Source: Archegozetes longisetosus
Taxonomy: Eukaryota > Arthropoda > Arachnida > Sarcoptiformes > Trhypochthoniidae
Assembly: GCA_018873245.2 (NCBI GenBank)
Contig: JAEMBT020000008.1
Coordinates: 13,937,172-14,001,171 of the forward strand
Length of the DNA: 64,000 nt
Direction: 5' to 3'
In this document: piece after piece, positions 50,302 to 63,426 of the stretch
Position numbering within the stretch: the first letter of the stretch is position 1
Layout of the letters: every line of letters starts with the position of its first letter
Translations under genes and position numbers: made by a program
Notes under the pieces: generated by a model
Database searches by the model: none
Told to the model about the DNA's origin: nothing
Seen by the model: the letters and a program-made list of their open reading frames with translations, nothing else

Positions 50302-52136
50302 TTATACTATCGAAGGCTGTACAGAGAATTCTTTGAATAGTAAATAGTCCTTTAAGCAGATCGGCAAATCTAAAGATTCGACAACATCCGGAAAACAATA
50401 CTTGTTCTGATTAGAAAATGCGTAGATATTGCGCCTGACAGCGAAACGACAGCTTTCTTTAAGAGAATGAGGCTTATCGAAGAGATCCATAATAGGTGCC
50501 CAAATCGATGGATTGTATTCATCGATTCCGAATCGTAGCTTATAAATAGACTCGATGTGATGAGCTAGTGCACTGAAGTGGTCCCGAACCACACTATTTC
50601 TTTCGATTATTTTGATAACGACTGGTAAGACATTGTGATACCAGTGCAAAGTGACCGTATGGAAAGACATGGCCAGGAAACGACTTATATAGCCTTCTTT
50701 GAAACATGTCCTTATATCCAGTCCGTAGTTCATCAGTAATCGCAAAAAACTTGGATTGAAAATTGCGTGTAGTAATTCGTTTGGTTCTTCTTCTGTTCGA
50801 CAATAATTGATATCAACTCGATTTTTGGCTAATAATTCCAGCATTTTGTAGTTATCCTCTCCCCGTTCGAATTCATAGTCAATTACAGAGAATGCACAGT
50901 GAGATGGGGAATAAACGTTAGGGTGACATGAATTTGGATTAGCACCATATTTCAGAAGCACATTAACTGCTTCTGAACTATTCAGAGACACTGCCAGTCC
51001 TAATGCTGTTATGTATTTCGGCGAAGGCATGGCCAACGAAAACTTTTGCTCAAATAGATAGTCAACGCTATCGATTGCAAAACCAGACTTTAGCAAAACT
51101 TTCAAACATCGATATTTTTCACTACTTATTGCTAAGTGTAATGGATTACGAATTTTCAGCTCTTGATGGTCTGGAGTTAGGGCATCTTCTATTTCTTTGA
51201 CATTCATATGCTTTAGCAAAAGTTGTAATGTTTGGGGATGTCCACACTCTGCAGCCAGGTGTAGAGCATTGACGCCATCGTTCGCATATTTATTAGGATC
51301 TGCGCCACAGCTGATCAGGAAATCGATGCATTCCGTGAATCCTTGTTGAGCTGCGATCATAATAGGAGAAGCACCATCATTGGCTCCTTCATCTAATAAA
51401 TATGGCATCTCTTGAGCGATTGCTTCTTCGACTAGAATTTTCAGGCATTCAAGTTTTCCATGTTGTGAAGCTGTGAATATTGGAGTCATCCCGCACTCGT
51501 CCTTCTTCTCCAATTTAGCACCAGATCGTAACAAAAATGTAGTCATTTCTTTGTTGCCTCGAGATGCCGATTCATGCAATGGTGTCCAGCCACCACAATC
51601 GCTTTTATTCACATCAACACATGAATGACTAGCCAATAGCTTGACAACACTGGTCAGACCTGAACGAGTGGCTGCCAGAATAGCTGTTTCTTCTTCGTTA
51701 TCAGTTATATTAGGATCTGCTCTGTATTTAAAGAGCATTTCGACAATCTTTAATGCATTTTCTTCATTGTTATGTTTACACGTCAACAACATAGCCGTTT
51801 CTCCTTCGTGTGTTCTCCAATTTGCATCGGTGTCTTCGTGTTTCAAAAGTTCTTCAATCAATTTATGACAACTGTTTGGATCTGTTTGAATCGATGCCTA
51901 TTTCAGGATCAAATAATGATTAACAGTTAAACAACTGATTGATAGTGAGTAGAAATACTGAGACAATCATGTGATAGTTAATGTCAGACCTGATGCAATG
52001 GTCTCCAACCTCTGTTATCCATTACATCCACACTCTTTCCATCCCTGATCAATTTTCTCAATAGTTTCAAATCATTGATTTGGACCGCGTTGGCAACACT
52101 CGAGCACGAGTCTATCCATTGCTCAGTAAAATTCAT
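50302..52136 (-). CDS. ASB3: Ankyrin repeat and SOCS box protein 3
   Basis: Substrate adaptor for a Cullin-5/Elongin B/C ubiquitin ligase. Exons on the minus strand are 51990-52136 and 50302-51897, joined at phase 0 across a 92-base intron, giving 580 residues (human ASB3 518). Exon 1 reads MNFTEQWIDSCSSVANA and SVDVMDNRGWRPLHQ, which match the ASB3 N-terminus closely. About ten ankyrin repeats follow (TPLHESASRGN, TPIFTASQHGKLECLKIL, ALHLAAECGH). The SOCS box (about 520-567) has the BC-box SLKESCRFAVRR and the Cul5-box-like DLPICLKDYLLF. The middle region is longer than in vertebrates, accounting for the extra length. ASB14/15 are less likely, given the N-terminus. Confidence 0.92.
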
Positions 52137-54439
52137 TTCGTTTTAACTGTCTGTTATCTTCATTCAATTACTAATTATTTGCTATCTTGTCAAATCCAAT
52201 ATTTTATTTTTATACAATGTTTGTATTTTTGTTTATGTTTCTAAATAAAACAAAACAATCCTGACACCTACTTCACTCAAGTCGACATCTATTGCATTAT
52301 TTGATTATAATTTTTGAAACTTCTTTCAACTTTTCTCATTTTCAGTAACTTAATTTTCATTTTAATTTTAGATTAAGTTTAATAATTGAGAGGTAAACGT
52401 GAGAAATCAACTCTAAATTGTTTGCAAAGTAATAGAAGTTAAACAAGAAGATAAATAAATAGATAAAAATAAAGTTTAATAGATTATTATTAAGTTTGAA
52501 CTCTCAAAGTTTAGTATTAATTATTGATTTACTAGGACTTTATGCTCTATACGATGATATTGAAAATAAATCTTTAATAGTGAGTGAGGCAATCGTTTCT
52601 TCGTAAACAATCCTTGATTTGCAAAAACGCTTAAGAGAAGTAGTAAAGAACGCTGTCATTCGCTGATCAAATCAAACTAAAAACATGCAAACTGTACAAA
52701 TGATAAACTAACTGTTTTTATTGATCTACTAAACTCTAGTTGAATCCTTGACATTAGCTATTTCATATTAAACTTCAATAACTAGATTTTAGCTCATGCC
52801 TCACTTCAATAGCATTATCAATTACAACATTTATCTATTTTATTAAAATCTTTCATTCAATAGGAGAACATTTTCCCTGAAACTCATTTCTTTGATTGAG
52901 TATTAAATGCATTTGTTTATTATTGACTTAGATTTTCATAAACAGTTTAATGATATAAGAATATGAAATCGACCTCAAAATATATGCTAATCACTTTGAT
53001 GCAATCAAAGGGCAAATATGTTATAAAGCATTGCAAAGCATGTCATGTAGTTTGAGTGGTATGTCAGGCAAGCGAATAATGCAGAATATGTGGCCTTAAC
53101 CAGCCTCTCTCAAACTTTTTAGATTATAGTCACTTCTACTATTTTCAATTAGCTCTTTCTAATTCCTCGTATGCTCAATTCGACCAATTCACTTCGGTCT
53201 GAGATTTTTATTCATTTATATTTGTCTTATTTTGGTTTTAGATCTGAAGTACCACTATAGGTTGCTACCGTACCATAATGTGGGACGCGTACCACCGATT
53301 GAGAACTAAAGCCTTGAAAGTGACGCAAATGCATAACTGTTGTTGGATTGGTTGAGAATATTGGCTAAGCCTCACTACTGAAACTGAAGCTAGCAAACTT
53401 AGATAGATCCACCATTTACTAGTTCTCTACATGTCAACTATTCTGTTTTGTCTTGCACTCAATACGCCAATATATTTATAATTATCAACTTATTATTACT
53501 TTATTATTTGTGATGCTTATTACCATACCTTTGCCTTCAGTCTCTGCTTCGATTATTACCTTTTCTTTAATCCTGTTTGGATCGATTTTCGTATAAAATA
53601 TTACTGATTAAGTCTATTATTATTATATAATATACTGTTTTAAATCCGTATATAAGTGCGTTTTATTTCGTTCATAATAATTCTCTCGTTTTATTCATTT
53701 TATTCCCCTTTTATTGCCTCAACAATTTATTGATTCAACAATCTATTGATTCAACTATTTATTCATTCTTAAATTATTCGTCCTCAACATCCATCTTAAT
53801 CTGAACCCGTATTTTCTACCAATTGTCAGTTGATATTTCTAACAATAACTATTTGGATTACTTATTCCGTCGATTCAAGTCGATATAATTCAGCTTTTTG
53901 TGGACTATTTAGTTATATCGCAACACTAAACGCCATCAAAAATGTGCTCATCTTTAAGTTATTTATAAATCAATTTATTTATCAATACATTATTAACTAA
54001 TCAATCTATTCAGTTATCTTTTGATGAAAAATCTATTTTCAAATATAAATCATATGATAGTTTATCTGGAGTTTAAATGCAATAATTGATAATAATAATA
54101 ATTATTATTATTATTACTATTATTATAACATTAATCGATATTTTGGTGCAATAAATTTGAGAGAAATCTAAGAAAACGTCTGAAATCCGCCCATCGGAGG
54201 AAAGGATTTGTTTTCGTCTCTAATGATAACTGATATCTGATAATTAAAAGAGGATAACATTAATTGACTGCAATTATATTTGTTGAATATTATCATCACT
54301 TGAAGTGCTTCTTTTATTAGTTATTGGGAAACACTTTTGTACTGATAATTGCTGACAAAAGTGTTTAATTTGATAATCAATCTTATTATTTCGATATTTG
54401 GTTCAATTAAACTAAATTATATTAATTTCGATTGAAGTG
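52137..54439. other. Intergenic region between divergent ASB3 and UBL3
   Basis: It must contain both promoters. Apart from a probable hAT-type element at 53101-53310 and a palindromic (AAT)n/(ATT)n run at about 54089-54126, it is plain AT-rich sequence. Confidence 0.5.
53101..53310. mobile_element. 210-bp hAT-like non-autonomous element
   Basis: Flanking octamers GCCTTAAC and GCCTTGAA agree at six of eight positions, as an aged 8-bp hAT target duplication would. The ends carry TCTCAAAC on the left and, as the reverse complement, TCTCAATCGGTGGTACGCGT on the right, which resembles hAT/Charlie termini. There is no coding capacity. Confidence 0.45.
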
Positions 54440-57400
54440 ATGGGAACTCGCATTCCATCTGATAAGGTAATTATGATTAATTAGATAGATTTACTAATTA
54501 TGGACTAAATATTGTGCTTATAAGTAGTGATAGATAGCTATACTTTTTATTCTATTTACTCAATAGTATTTGTTGAGTATTGATATATTGATATGAGTAT
54601 TAGTTTACCCAAATTGACTCAAATACTAATACAATAGAATATGGAATGTTATCTATTCTTTATTTAGTATTGCTTGTTGAGATGTTCAACCTTTTTGAAG
54701 CATAATTTCCATTAAAAGTGAAATATTATCGACCTTTGCAGTGATGTTTGCAATTTGATTGTATTCAATTGGAATAAGAAAATTGTTATCTTAAACGTCT
54801 ACTACCATTATTGTCTTGCTATCTTAACAGTCTCATGACATTATATATCTAATTTTTGTATTTATATATCTAATTTTTGTATTTTTCTCATTTTTGAGAA
54901 TAACCAGTTTTCTAAAAATAACCCCTAATTACTAGAATCGACTGAACTGCAAAATCTAACTGTTTTGTCATCGATCTAATAATAAAGTTAAACTAATTTA
55001 ACTTAAATAATACTCTATCGGCAACAAAATGGATGCACTTATTCCACCCTTTAATTAGTATCGATATACTCCAAGCAAACTTTCCTTTCGCTCATTTACT
55101 GCTCTTATAGACTAAATTCAATTGTGACCCAATTCAGTACGTTTCACTTTGAATTCCGTATACAATTGAATACTTTCTCTCTGTTGTGAATCGATGCTGA
55201 TCAGTCAATCCAATGATCCATTTGATGTTAGCCTTCAGTTTTTCTAAACACTACTTTTTCTTTTCAATATAAACCTAAACTTACTCTTCACAAGTCAAAA
55301 ATATAGATTACGACTAACAACCAGACACACATTCACTATTTTTCAGATTCAATCTTATTCTTGTTCTCTTTTTCTGCTATTGCTCTTCTATTAATCTGTT
55401 ATTCCTTCTCTATTGCTCTCTCCCATCTCTCCCTTTCTCTCTCTCCCTCATTCCTCTTCCATGCCATCAAAAGTATGGTCTCTTGAGATAGTTCGCTAGT
55501 TTAAGCACTTCTTAGAGTTTTAGGTTGGTGTTATATTTGTTACTCGACTAGTTTAACAGTAGTTTTCTATTGCCATCTTTAACATGAATCCCTTTTATAC
55601 ATCGCTTTATAGCATTTATTCCTTTTATTCTTCTCTTCCGCCTTTGTTTATACTGACCGATTCTAACTTACATCTATTCCAATACTGTCTGCCATCTTCT
55701 CCGTGTCTCAGATATCAAATGAGTGATTGCCAATAGTGAATACACATTCCATGCAATAACCCTATTATTATGTGTTAATTCTATCTATTGTATGAATCAG
55801 TTTTTTACATTATCTAGCATTAAATATGTCACACATTGTCTCATTTACTTTATTTTCTAAATTAGAATGTTTCTATACCATATCCCAGTTTTTTATAATT
55901 TTATTCAATAACACTACTTGTTTTTTAGAATCGAGTTCAACTACTTTTTTACTCACATTTTTTCACTACTTTTTACTACATTTTACTACTTTTTTGATGA
56001 ATCTATTTAAATATAAATTGCATAACCCCTATCCCATACCTTAACCAATGACACATCTGACCAATTTGAATAATTTGACATTAACTTTAATTTAATTGAA
56101 CAAGTTACACAACTTTCACTCCTAACTTAGTTTAATGCGCATTTTGCATTTCGTATTTCATAACACCTTTTGTTATTATACATAAATGTTCATTTTCGTC
56201 CTATTCAACCTTCATATTTCTCTTTTCAATCTTCTCTATTTTCAAACTCTTCTCAGTCTCTCTTCTGTCTGCTCTAATCAATTTGGTTTTATCTGTTTGT
56301 CGATCGCGTGTTTCATCCCAAAACATTAAACTCGGGGTCTTCAGTCCTATCAAATTATCAACGTTGAAGCTAATGGTCATAATCCGAATATTACATATTT
56401 CTGATAACTAAATTGGTCTGACTAACGATCAGATGCGACTTTTACATTGCCATAACTCCGAATCCATTCCCTTTTATTGATTTATTGAGTTGCAACTCAA
56501 CTCAGTCTTACTTGACTTTAGAAGAAAACTATTACCCCATAATACCACTCAACAGATTGCGTCAAATCTTCCTTTTAAACTATTCTATTATATTATATTT
56601 CATAACTTTGCTAATTTTACTCGCCTTTCTATCTGCTTCTATTCAATCTTTCTTTTCAATTTGTCTCCGATCGATATGTTATAAACTGCTAAATATTATT
56701 CGTATATATATTATTCACAATTATTATTCCTAACAATTTTGGTCAAACCAAATGCTATTTCAATCAAATAATAGTTATAAAGGCTTTTAATAAGTGGTGA
56801 TTAGAATCAGTTTAGAAAAGAAACTAAAAACTAGCTGAAAGTCTGAACTAGAAATCATACATGAAGGTAAAGCGTTTATCACGATAGGCATTGTTATTGA
56901 TTGCATGTGGAGTTGATATGAATGTTATAATACTGGTACCTATCAAGACAACACCATTGAAGACCATTCAATGGAATGGTTTAATACGTGAGACTAAGGT
57001 GTGTCATCCATAACTTATATCTGATTTAACTTCATAACCATTGAATTTTCTCTTTAAATTGTTTTATACCTTTTTTGCCTCGAGAACGTGCCCTCCAGTC
57101 TAACTTCTACACTATCCCTAATACTTTATGCTTTAACCAATTTCTTTTCTGCCTAATTTCGCCTCTATTTCTCAAACTTACAGTCTTTTAGGTATTTTTC
57201 ATAGAATTTGTGTGAAACGAAAAACTTAGAACCTGTTCCTTGACTTCAGTTATTGCGGAGACCATAGAAGCCAACAATAAGAGCTGACTGACTGGTATAT
57301 CTAATAACTGCCAAAACCCCATTTGTTTTGTTCGCCCCTCAATCGTATATCCTCGCCATTATCGCTATTTCCCCCTCAAGGCAATAAACAACATATCTGA

Positions 57401-59755
57401 AAATTCATAACTATTCTACCATACCTTCGCCATTACTTTATACTTATTTTCATTTTTTTATTTATGAAACAATAATTATTCTTATCTTTTATTTATTTTT
57501 GTCCAACTTTCTACTTGTCATCATTCCCTATTTCATACTTGTTACTCATCAGTTTTTACTGCTTTATTAGTCTTACTCTACATCCTTTTGAATCACCTAA
57601 ACCATGTTATATCTCTACTATAAACCATTTGAGACATTCATTAACCATTTTAAATGAATTGATGAGTTTTCTTGCGCAATCATTCATTAGTTTGCGATAA
57701 GAACAACAACTTAACGTTTGATCAAATCTCTAATGAAAAACTACTAACGAGTAAATGTCTAGATCCTAATCATCACTCCAATTGCTTCTTTTACTACACT
57801 CTTCTTATCTTTCATCCATTTCTCTCTTATCGAATACACTTTTCGTTTAGTCTTTTTTTGTCAGCTTTAACTTCTCCTATCTTTTCACCATTTTTGTCTA
57901 TGTTATGTCTGCCTTCTTTTGTCAACTGTTTTCAGTTCACTTCGGTTCTCGCTTCAGCTCTTTTCAGAGACCCATTCCAGCCATCCATCTCTAGAGGGGT
58001 GCCAACCACTCACTCTGCCCTCGTCTCCAACATTGCTATTCATTGAATTCCAAGTTGTTTCTTACTTCGTCTACTATTCCTTCTTATTTGAGCTACCATC
58101 CTATTAAGTCATTTTATCTCATCTAACTTATCTAAATAATTAATTATAATCTATTTGAAGCTGCAATCCTTTACTGACTAACTCAAATTAAATACTAAAT
58201 TTGTTTAGCTTCAAACTATGCCAATTCAATGAATTCTTTGATAATGTGTGTATGAGATGAAGTATTTTTCACAATCCATTTACTGCCTTCACTGCAATGT
58301 ATCACTCTTTCCAGTGACTTATTTTTAAACTTTAAATCACTAAATACTACTATTTTGTTATCTTTAAATTATTCGTCTCTTACTACTGTCTAATTACAAT
58401 TAAATACTTGACTCATTCTCTTAAAATATAACTCTATTTCTCTCTATTTCTACTCAACCAAATCTCATTTAACATACTCTCTTCTATTGTTTTTATTATT
58501 ATTATTTTGCTTTTATATTTGCAATAACTCCTTATTTCATTACTCTCTTCTCTTCTCTAATACTTGAATTTCTGCCAAATATCAGTTTAAGCTGTATTTG
58601 ATTTTGGCTCAACTTTTAATTTCAACTCTTTAAACTTGTGGATTTACTATTGCAGTCATTCTCATTTTATTATGTCCTCAAACTTCGCCATTTCTCAACT
58701 TTGGTTTATTCTTATCAATTTATTAAATCTTTAAATTTCTCCTAAACTACTTTTGTTCACATTAACCCAATTATTTGTTGTGATTATTCTGTTTAAATCT
58801 CATTTCAATCTAACTCAATATAAGTAACTTTTTAATAACAGAACAATTGCAACCAATAATCTCAATAGTAATCTTTACAACTATATGATTTAGTCATTTT
58901 TCTCAACCATTTTATGTTTGTCTGCTCTCTAAACTATCAATTCTCTTCTATTAGTTCTACTAATTGCTATGTCTTATAATTTTATTGTTTACTTGAACGC
59001 TATTGTTACTCGTACTCACTATTGTTCTCTCATCAGTTCTATTCCGAATCATTCATTAAACAATTAATTGCTTTAATCATGCATTTACGACACTACAATC
59101 GCTTACATTATAAACACCATTTATTTCTGTTTTTTTATATATTAAGTCTAATTCTTTTTAATCTTTATATGATTTTACTCAAATCAAACTGATTTTACTC
59201 AAATTAAGCTGATCTCATCCAAATCAAACTGATCTCAATGAAATAGTCTTATTATGAAAGAAATGATTGCTAACTTTTAACCATATATGAATAGATACTT
59301 GTAAAAGAAGGTCAGCTTGCATTCAATTCATAGCTATTGGGGTGAATCAGCTTAACACTAATTGGCTACCAAACCAATCTTTATTGTATACCATTACCGC
59401 CAAGGGCTAATACAAATGCCAATTCTTCTAGTGTATCTTCCAAACATTCCTCTTCTATTGCTATGTCCCTTAAACTTATTCTTCTTCTACTGCTCTCTTT
59501 CCAACCTATTGACCAATAACTTATTCTCCTCTACCTATTATATCTCAATACTGCTTTATACTTATTTTAAATGCTTTACCACTCTTTTATTCTCTCTTTT
59601 GCCAACCCTCTTTTACTTCTCTTTTACTCTACTTGATCCTCTAAACACCTTCACCTCTAAACTCTAGTCTCTTATTATTTGCACTTTATGCTTTGACCAC
59701 TAGTTTAAGCTTTATTTTTCTATGTTCTACAATTACATCTTGTTTCTAAATTTTA

Positions 59756-59806
<51 letters not shown>

Positions 59807-62800
59807 ATTTTGTACTCCTTTTTCACTTGTTCGTTTACTTCTAACTTTTCCATAACACTCTCATTTCTCATCTCACTCTTATATCTAGCTTCTTATTATT
59901 TGACTTTATTTCTTCTAAACTTATTAAATGTTTGTTTACTCTTGAATTTAATAACACTTTTCTACAGTCTAATTCCATTAAGTGTTTCATATAAATAGAA
60001 ATTGATTCTAAATTGTCGGCTCAACATTGCGCTCAAACTATTTTTGTAGTCTATTTAAATGATACTCATTTTGTTTAATCTAAATTCTATTTAATTAGAT
60101 CTTCTTAACTATTAACTCGAGTCCAACATAGCCATTATCTCGTAATTTGCTATAATTAATCACTTATTTATTAATACGTCTACTTTGTTTAAACCATTAC
60201 ATCCTCTATTTCTGATCTTTATCTTTATTTTTTATTTATTTTTTCATCACTTAATTATTCTCTTATTTCTTTCAAACATTCTAATACTTATATGGACTAA
60301 GTTAGTGTTCATACAGCCTTTTTATTTGCCTCTGCACAAACTCCTATTTTTCTATAGTTACTGCTAAACTATTACAAACTAACACTAACATTCACTAACT
60401 AGTATTAGTAGGAGTGCTCTCAACTTCAACTCATCTATTCACATATTCCTCTTCTTCTTTCTTTCTTTTCTCTCTTCACAACTCAAAAAACCAGACATCT
60501 AATACTCTAAATTTTACTTCTTTTTCTCTTTTTTCTTAATTATTTCTTAGCTCTTTCTCTCTCTCTTCTCTTCTCCTCTCTCTCTCTCTCTCTCTCTCTC
60601 CCTCTCTGTCCAACTCTTTACATTTTCTTAAACACTCTTTTACTTTCACTCTAGTTTATGTCTAGCTCAAAACTCATTTGTGGTCATTTGTACAAACCTT
60701 CAACACTTCCGCGAGTCATCAAATTTTAAGAAAAAATTAACTCTAAAATAGAGTTCAATGTTGTAGATGTAGTTTAGTTTTGAACAAAATTTTTTCCAAT
60801 CTCAAGAAACATAAGGATCAGAATGAAAGAGATTCTTTCATGTCGTTTTAATTACATTACATTTAATGTTTCTGTTTATTGTTGTTTTCTTCAAGCTAGC
60901 CATCTCTTCTTTCCTTTTATTTCATCTGATCATTTCATTCCTTACTAGACAAGACTCCAATGAGTCCTAATATTATATAAATCCCTCTATCATAGACATC
61001 ATATATCCATTCCTCTCCTCTCTTCTCTCACTCAATCCACATTTATTCATCTGTTTTGACTCCATTTATTTCTAAATCACTTAATCCTTCTAATCCTCAA
61101 CTAAATGCTTTTCATTGAACCACTTCTTTCCTTTTCTACAAGTTTGTTTTTCTCTAATTATCTCTTGTTTCTTCAATTTTCCAATTTATTCATCCATCAA
61201 ATTACTTCTCTTTGAACAATCCTTGAAATTTGCACAAAACCTTCATTTATTCATTCAAAATTGCCATAATTTTTATAATTCGAGTGCTCAAATGCTTGTA
61301 ATCATTTCCTTAACCTTAAAAGTCATGCCAATTCTCTTAGGTTTGGGAAATTAGTTTAATTAAACTAAATTTTAGCGTAATAGTTATCGTAATAATTATG
61401 ATTAAATCACTTTATAATCAATTCTAATTTAGTTATTCTCAAAGAGAAAGCATTATTGTAGTTAACAACTATTGTAACCATTCTCTTAAAAATCGATATA
61501 AGTTTGAAGCCTTGACCAAGTTTAAGTCATGTATGACGAAATCTATACATCTTTTAACCTTTATATAACTTTTTTCTCATTCTCCTCCTTTCCGTCTAAC
61601 TTTATATCCCTTTTTACCTCTATATTCTTTTTTACTCTGTCCAACTTCTTACCTTATATCACCTTTTACCTTTTATTTGCTTACTTTTTTCACTTGTAAT
61701 TCTTCTATTCTCAAATCAATCCTCATCTTCATTAATCTTATTGTTCTCCAATGTCTCACTCATTAAATCTTACTTAATTCTATACATTTATAATACATTA
61801 TTCACTTTTACAAAAACTCATTCTTTTGTAATTCACTACTACCTTTGTTGCTATGAACCATACATTCATTTACTATTTTATTTTCTTTACTTTTATTCAT
61901 TTTATATTTATTCTCTATTTTTCAGATAAATTTACGGCTTATTTTGCCCGCATTCGGAGAAAGTGGCAAAGCAAAAGAATTCTTATTTTCGTAAGTCATT
62001 TGCATATTATTAATTAAACTGTAAAATACTAAATAAACCTATTACCAGAAGCAAACCTCCATTACAACAGCCTTCAACATATCGATTTAGCCCTAGCCGA
62101 CATACCATTTTTAGTCAATAATGATGACAATGTGAAAAACATTTCTACAATCTTATAGTTAATTATTCATCAATTTTAATGACCTTACTCAATTCATCGG
62201 TTAATAATAATAATAATAATAATAATACTTCGCAATTTCTCAATTTCTTTTACTCTTCCGGTCAATCCTTAAACAATTGTTTCCAGAGATTTTGATTATC
62301 CGATCCAATGAACAAATCTTAGAAATAAATAATCTCCTTTGTTTGATGTAGTAGTATTTCCAAAAAACTTGCCAATAATCTCATTTCATGCAAAAACACT
62401 TATTTGACAAAAATTGATTCTAAAAATAACAATTAAATGCGATGTTTGCTTCAAACTTGATGTTAAGCTAATTAAATTTTTGATTATCGTTTAGCCCCAA
62501 TGATTCAGCAGCAGATATAGCACAATATGTTTTTGATCATTGGCCCGAAGGTATACTAAACCAATTAAATTTTCGTTATTTATATTTGTATATTACTTTT
62601 CCCATTTCTCTACTCAATCATAACTCTATTTAATTTGTTTTTACTAGTTTTCTAATTTTCATTCTCCTTATTTTCTTTCTTTTATTTTTGTCTTTACATT
62701 AATTATTTATATTAGATTCTACGTAACTATACTCTAAGATTAGTTTAGTCCTCGCCTCTTAACTTGTTTTAAACATTAATTAATTTAATGTAGTTTTCGT

Positions 62801-63426
62801 TTCTATTTATATAAACTTTTATTATATTAATTTAACTTATTTTGCGAGTCCAATCCCTATCTTGTACTAACACTTACCATAGAATCTAACTTAATTGGAG
62901 TAATGTTTAACTTCCAAATTCTCTCAGCCAATCCTTCCTCTGAGACCTCTAAACAGGAACAATGATTCTCTACACAACTCCTATCTTTCTTTTCCAATCT
63001 TATTTCATTTCTTTAATGCTATATGTCTTATATCTGTTTTTGCTGCTTTCTTAGAATGGTCTGATGAGGCGGTTTCCAGAGCTGAAATACTACGACTCAT
63101 TTTCCAGGGCCGCTTTCTTCATGGCAACGTAACACTAGGAGGTATCAAATCACCAACGGTTCTGCTCAATTTTTATACAGTCGTCTCTTGTTTTTATCTA
63201 CTTCTCTTATATTTTTTTTGTAATCATTAACTCTTTCGGATATAGTCTACATCCATTTTAGTTGCTCACTATATCCCACTTTTCTACAGAGACGACTGTA
63301 TCACTGTTTAGTTCCTTTTCTAACATTGTGTCCTTTTTTGTCTGACAGCACTTCAACTTCCATTGGGAAAGACAAGTGTCATGCATTTAGTTCCACGAGA
63401 AAATCTGCCCGAGCCCAATTCACAAG
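54440..63426 (+). CDS. UBL3: Ubiquitin-like protein 3 (membrane-anchored), 3'-incomplete
   Basis: Ubiquitin-fold protein that is lipid-anchored by a C-terminal cysteine motif and helps sort proteins into small extracellular vesicles. Exons 54440-54466, 61926-61990, 62495-62550, 63055-63141 and 63349-63426 join at phases 0, 2, 1 and 1. Exon 1 encodes MGTRIPSDK, the counterpart of the family N-terminus before INLRLIL. Further on are KEFLFSPNDSAADIAQYVF, ILRLIFQGRFLHGNVTLG and TSVMHLVPRENLPEPNSQ, all strongly conserved. The first beta hairpin has about four extra residues (PAFGESGKAK). The lipidated tail after NSQ is not resolved; it should lie in a further exon. Intron 1 is 7459 bases. Confidence 0.93.
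59758..59803. repeat. (CT)n microsatellite
   Basis: A pure TC run of about 45 bases within UBL3 intron 1, pyrimidines on the coding strand. Confidence 0.95.
60550..60610. repeat. Interrupted (CT)n microsatellite
   Basis: TC run with TTC interruptions in UBL3 intron 1, in the same orientation as the neighbouring one. Confidence 0.93.
62203..62227. repeat. (AAT)n microsatellite
   Basis: Eight AAT units in UBL3 intron 2. Confidence 0.95.
63178..63298. mobile_element. 121-bp Tigger/pogo-like MITE in UBL3 intron 4
   Basis: The first 11 bases at each end, CAGTCGTCTCT, are perfect inverted copies, and TA flanks both sides. The interior CACTATATCCCA is shared with the element at 40030. It makes up over half of the 207-base intron. 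Confidence 0.78.

Larger units (their letters stand above)
54467..61925 (+). other. Pyrimidine-rich first intron of UBL3
   Basis: From about 55.2 kb to the acceptor the coding strand is dominated by C and T. In three 60-base rows I counted 10 (59581), 17 (59521) and 13 (57841) purines. Many T/C-rich open frames of 60-124 codons arise from this bias, and I consider none real. It contains two long (CT)n runs. No exon of UBL3 is expected here. Confidence 0.75.

Noticed and set aside
46260-52136. ANKFY1 and ASB3 as a recent tandem duplication of ankyrin genes
   Set aside because: Their other domains, N-termini and orientations differ, and each matches its own ancient family from end to end; adjacency is probably chance.
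57672-58046. 124-codon open frame and many similar frames in 55-62 kb
   Set aside because: They are produced by the pyrimidine-rich composition (Phe/Ser/Leu/Thr-rich), lack domains, and lie inside UBL3 intron 1.
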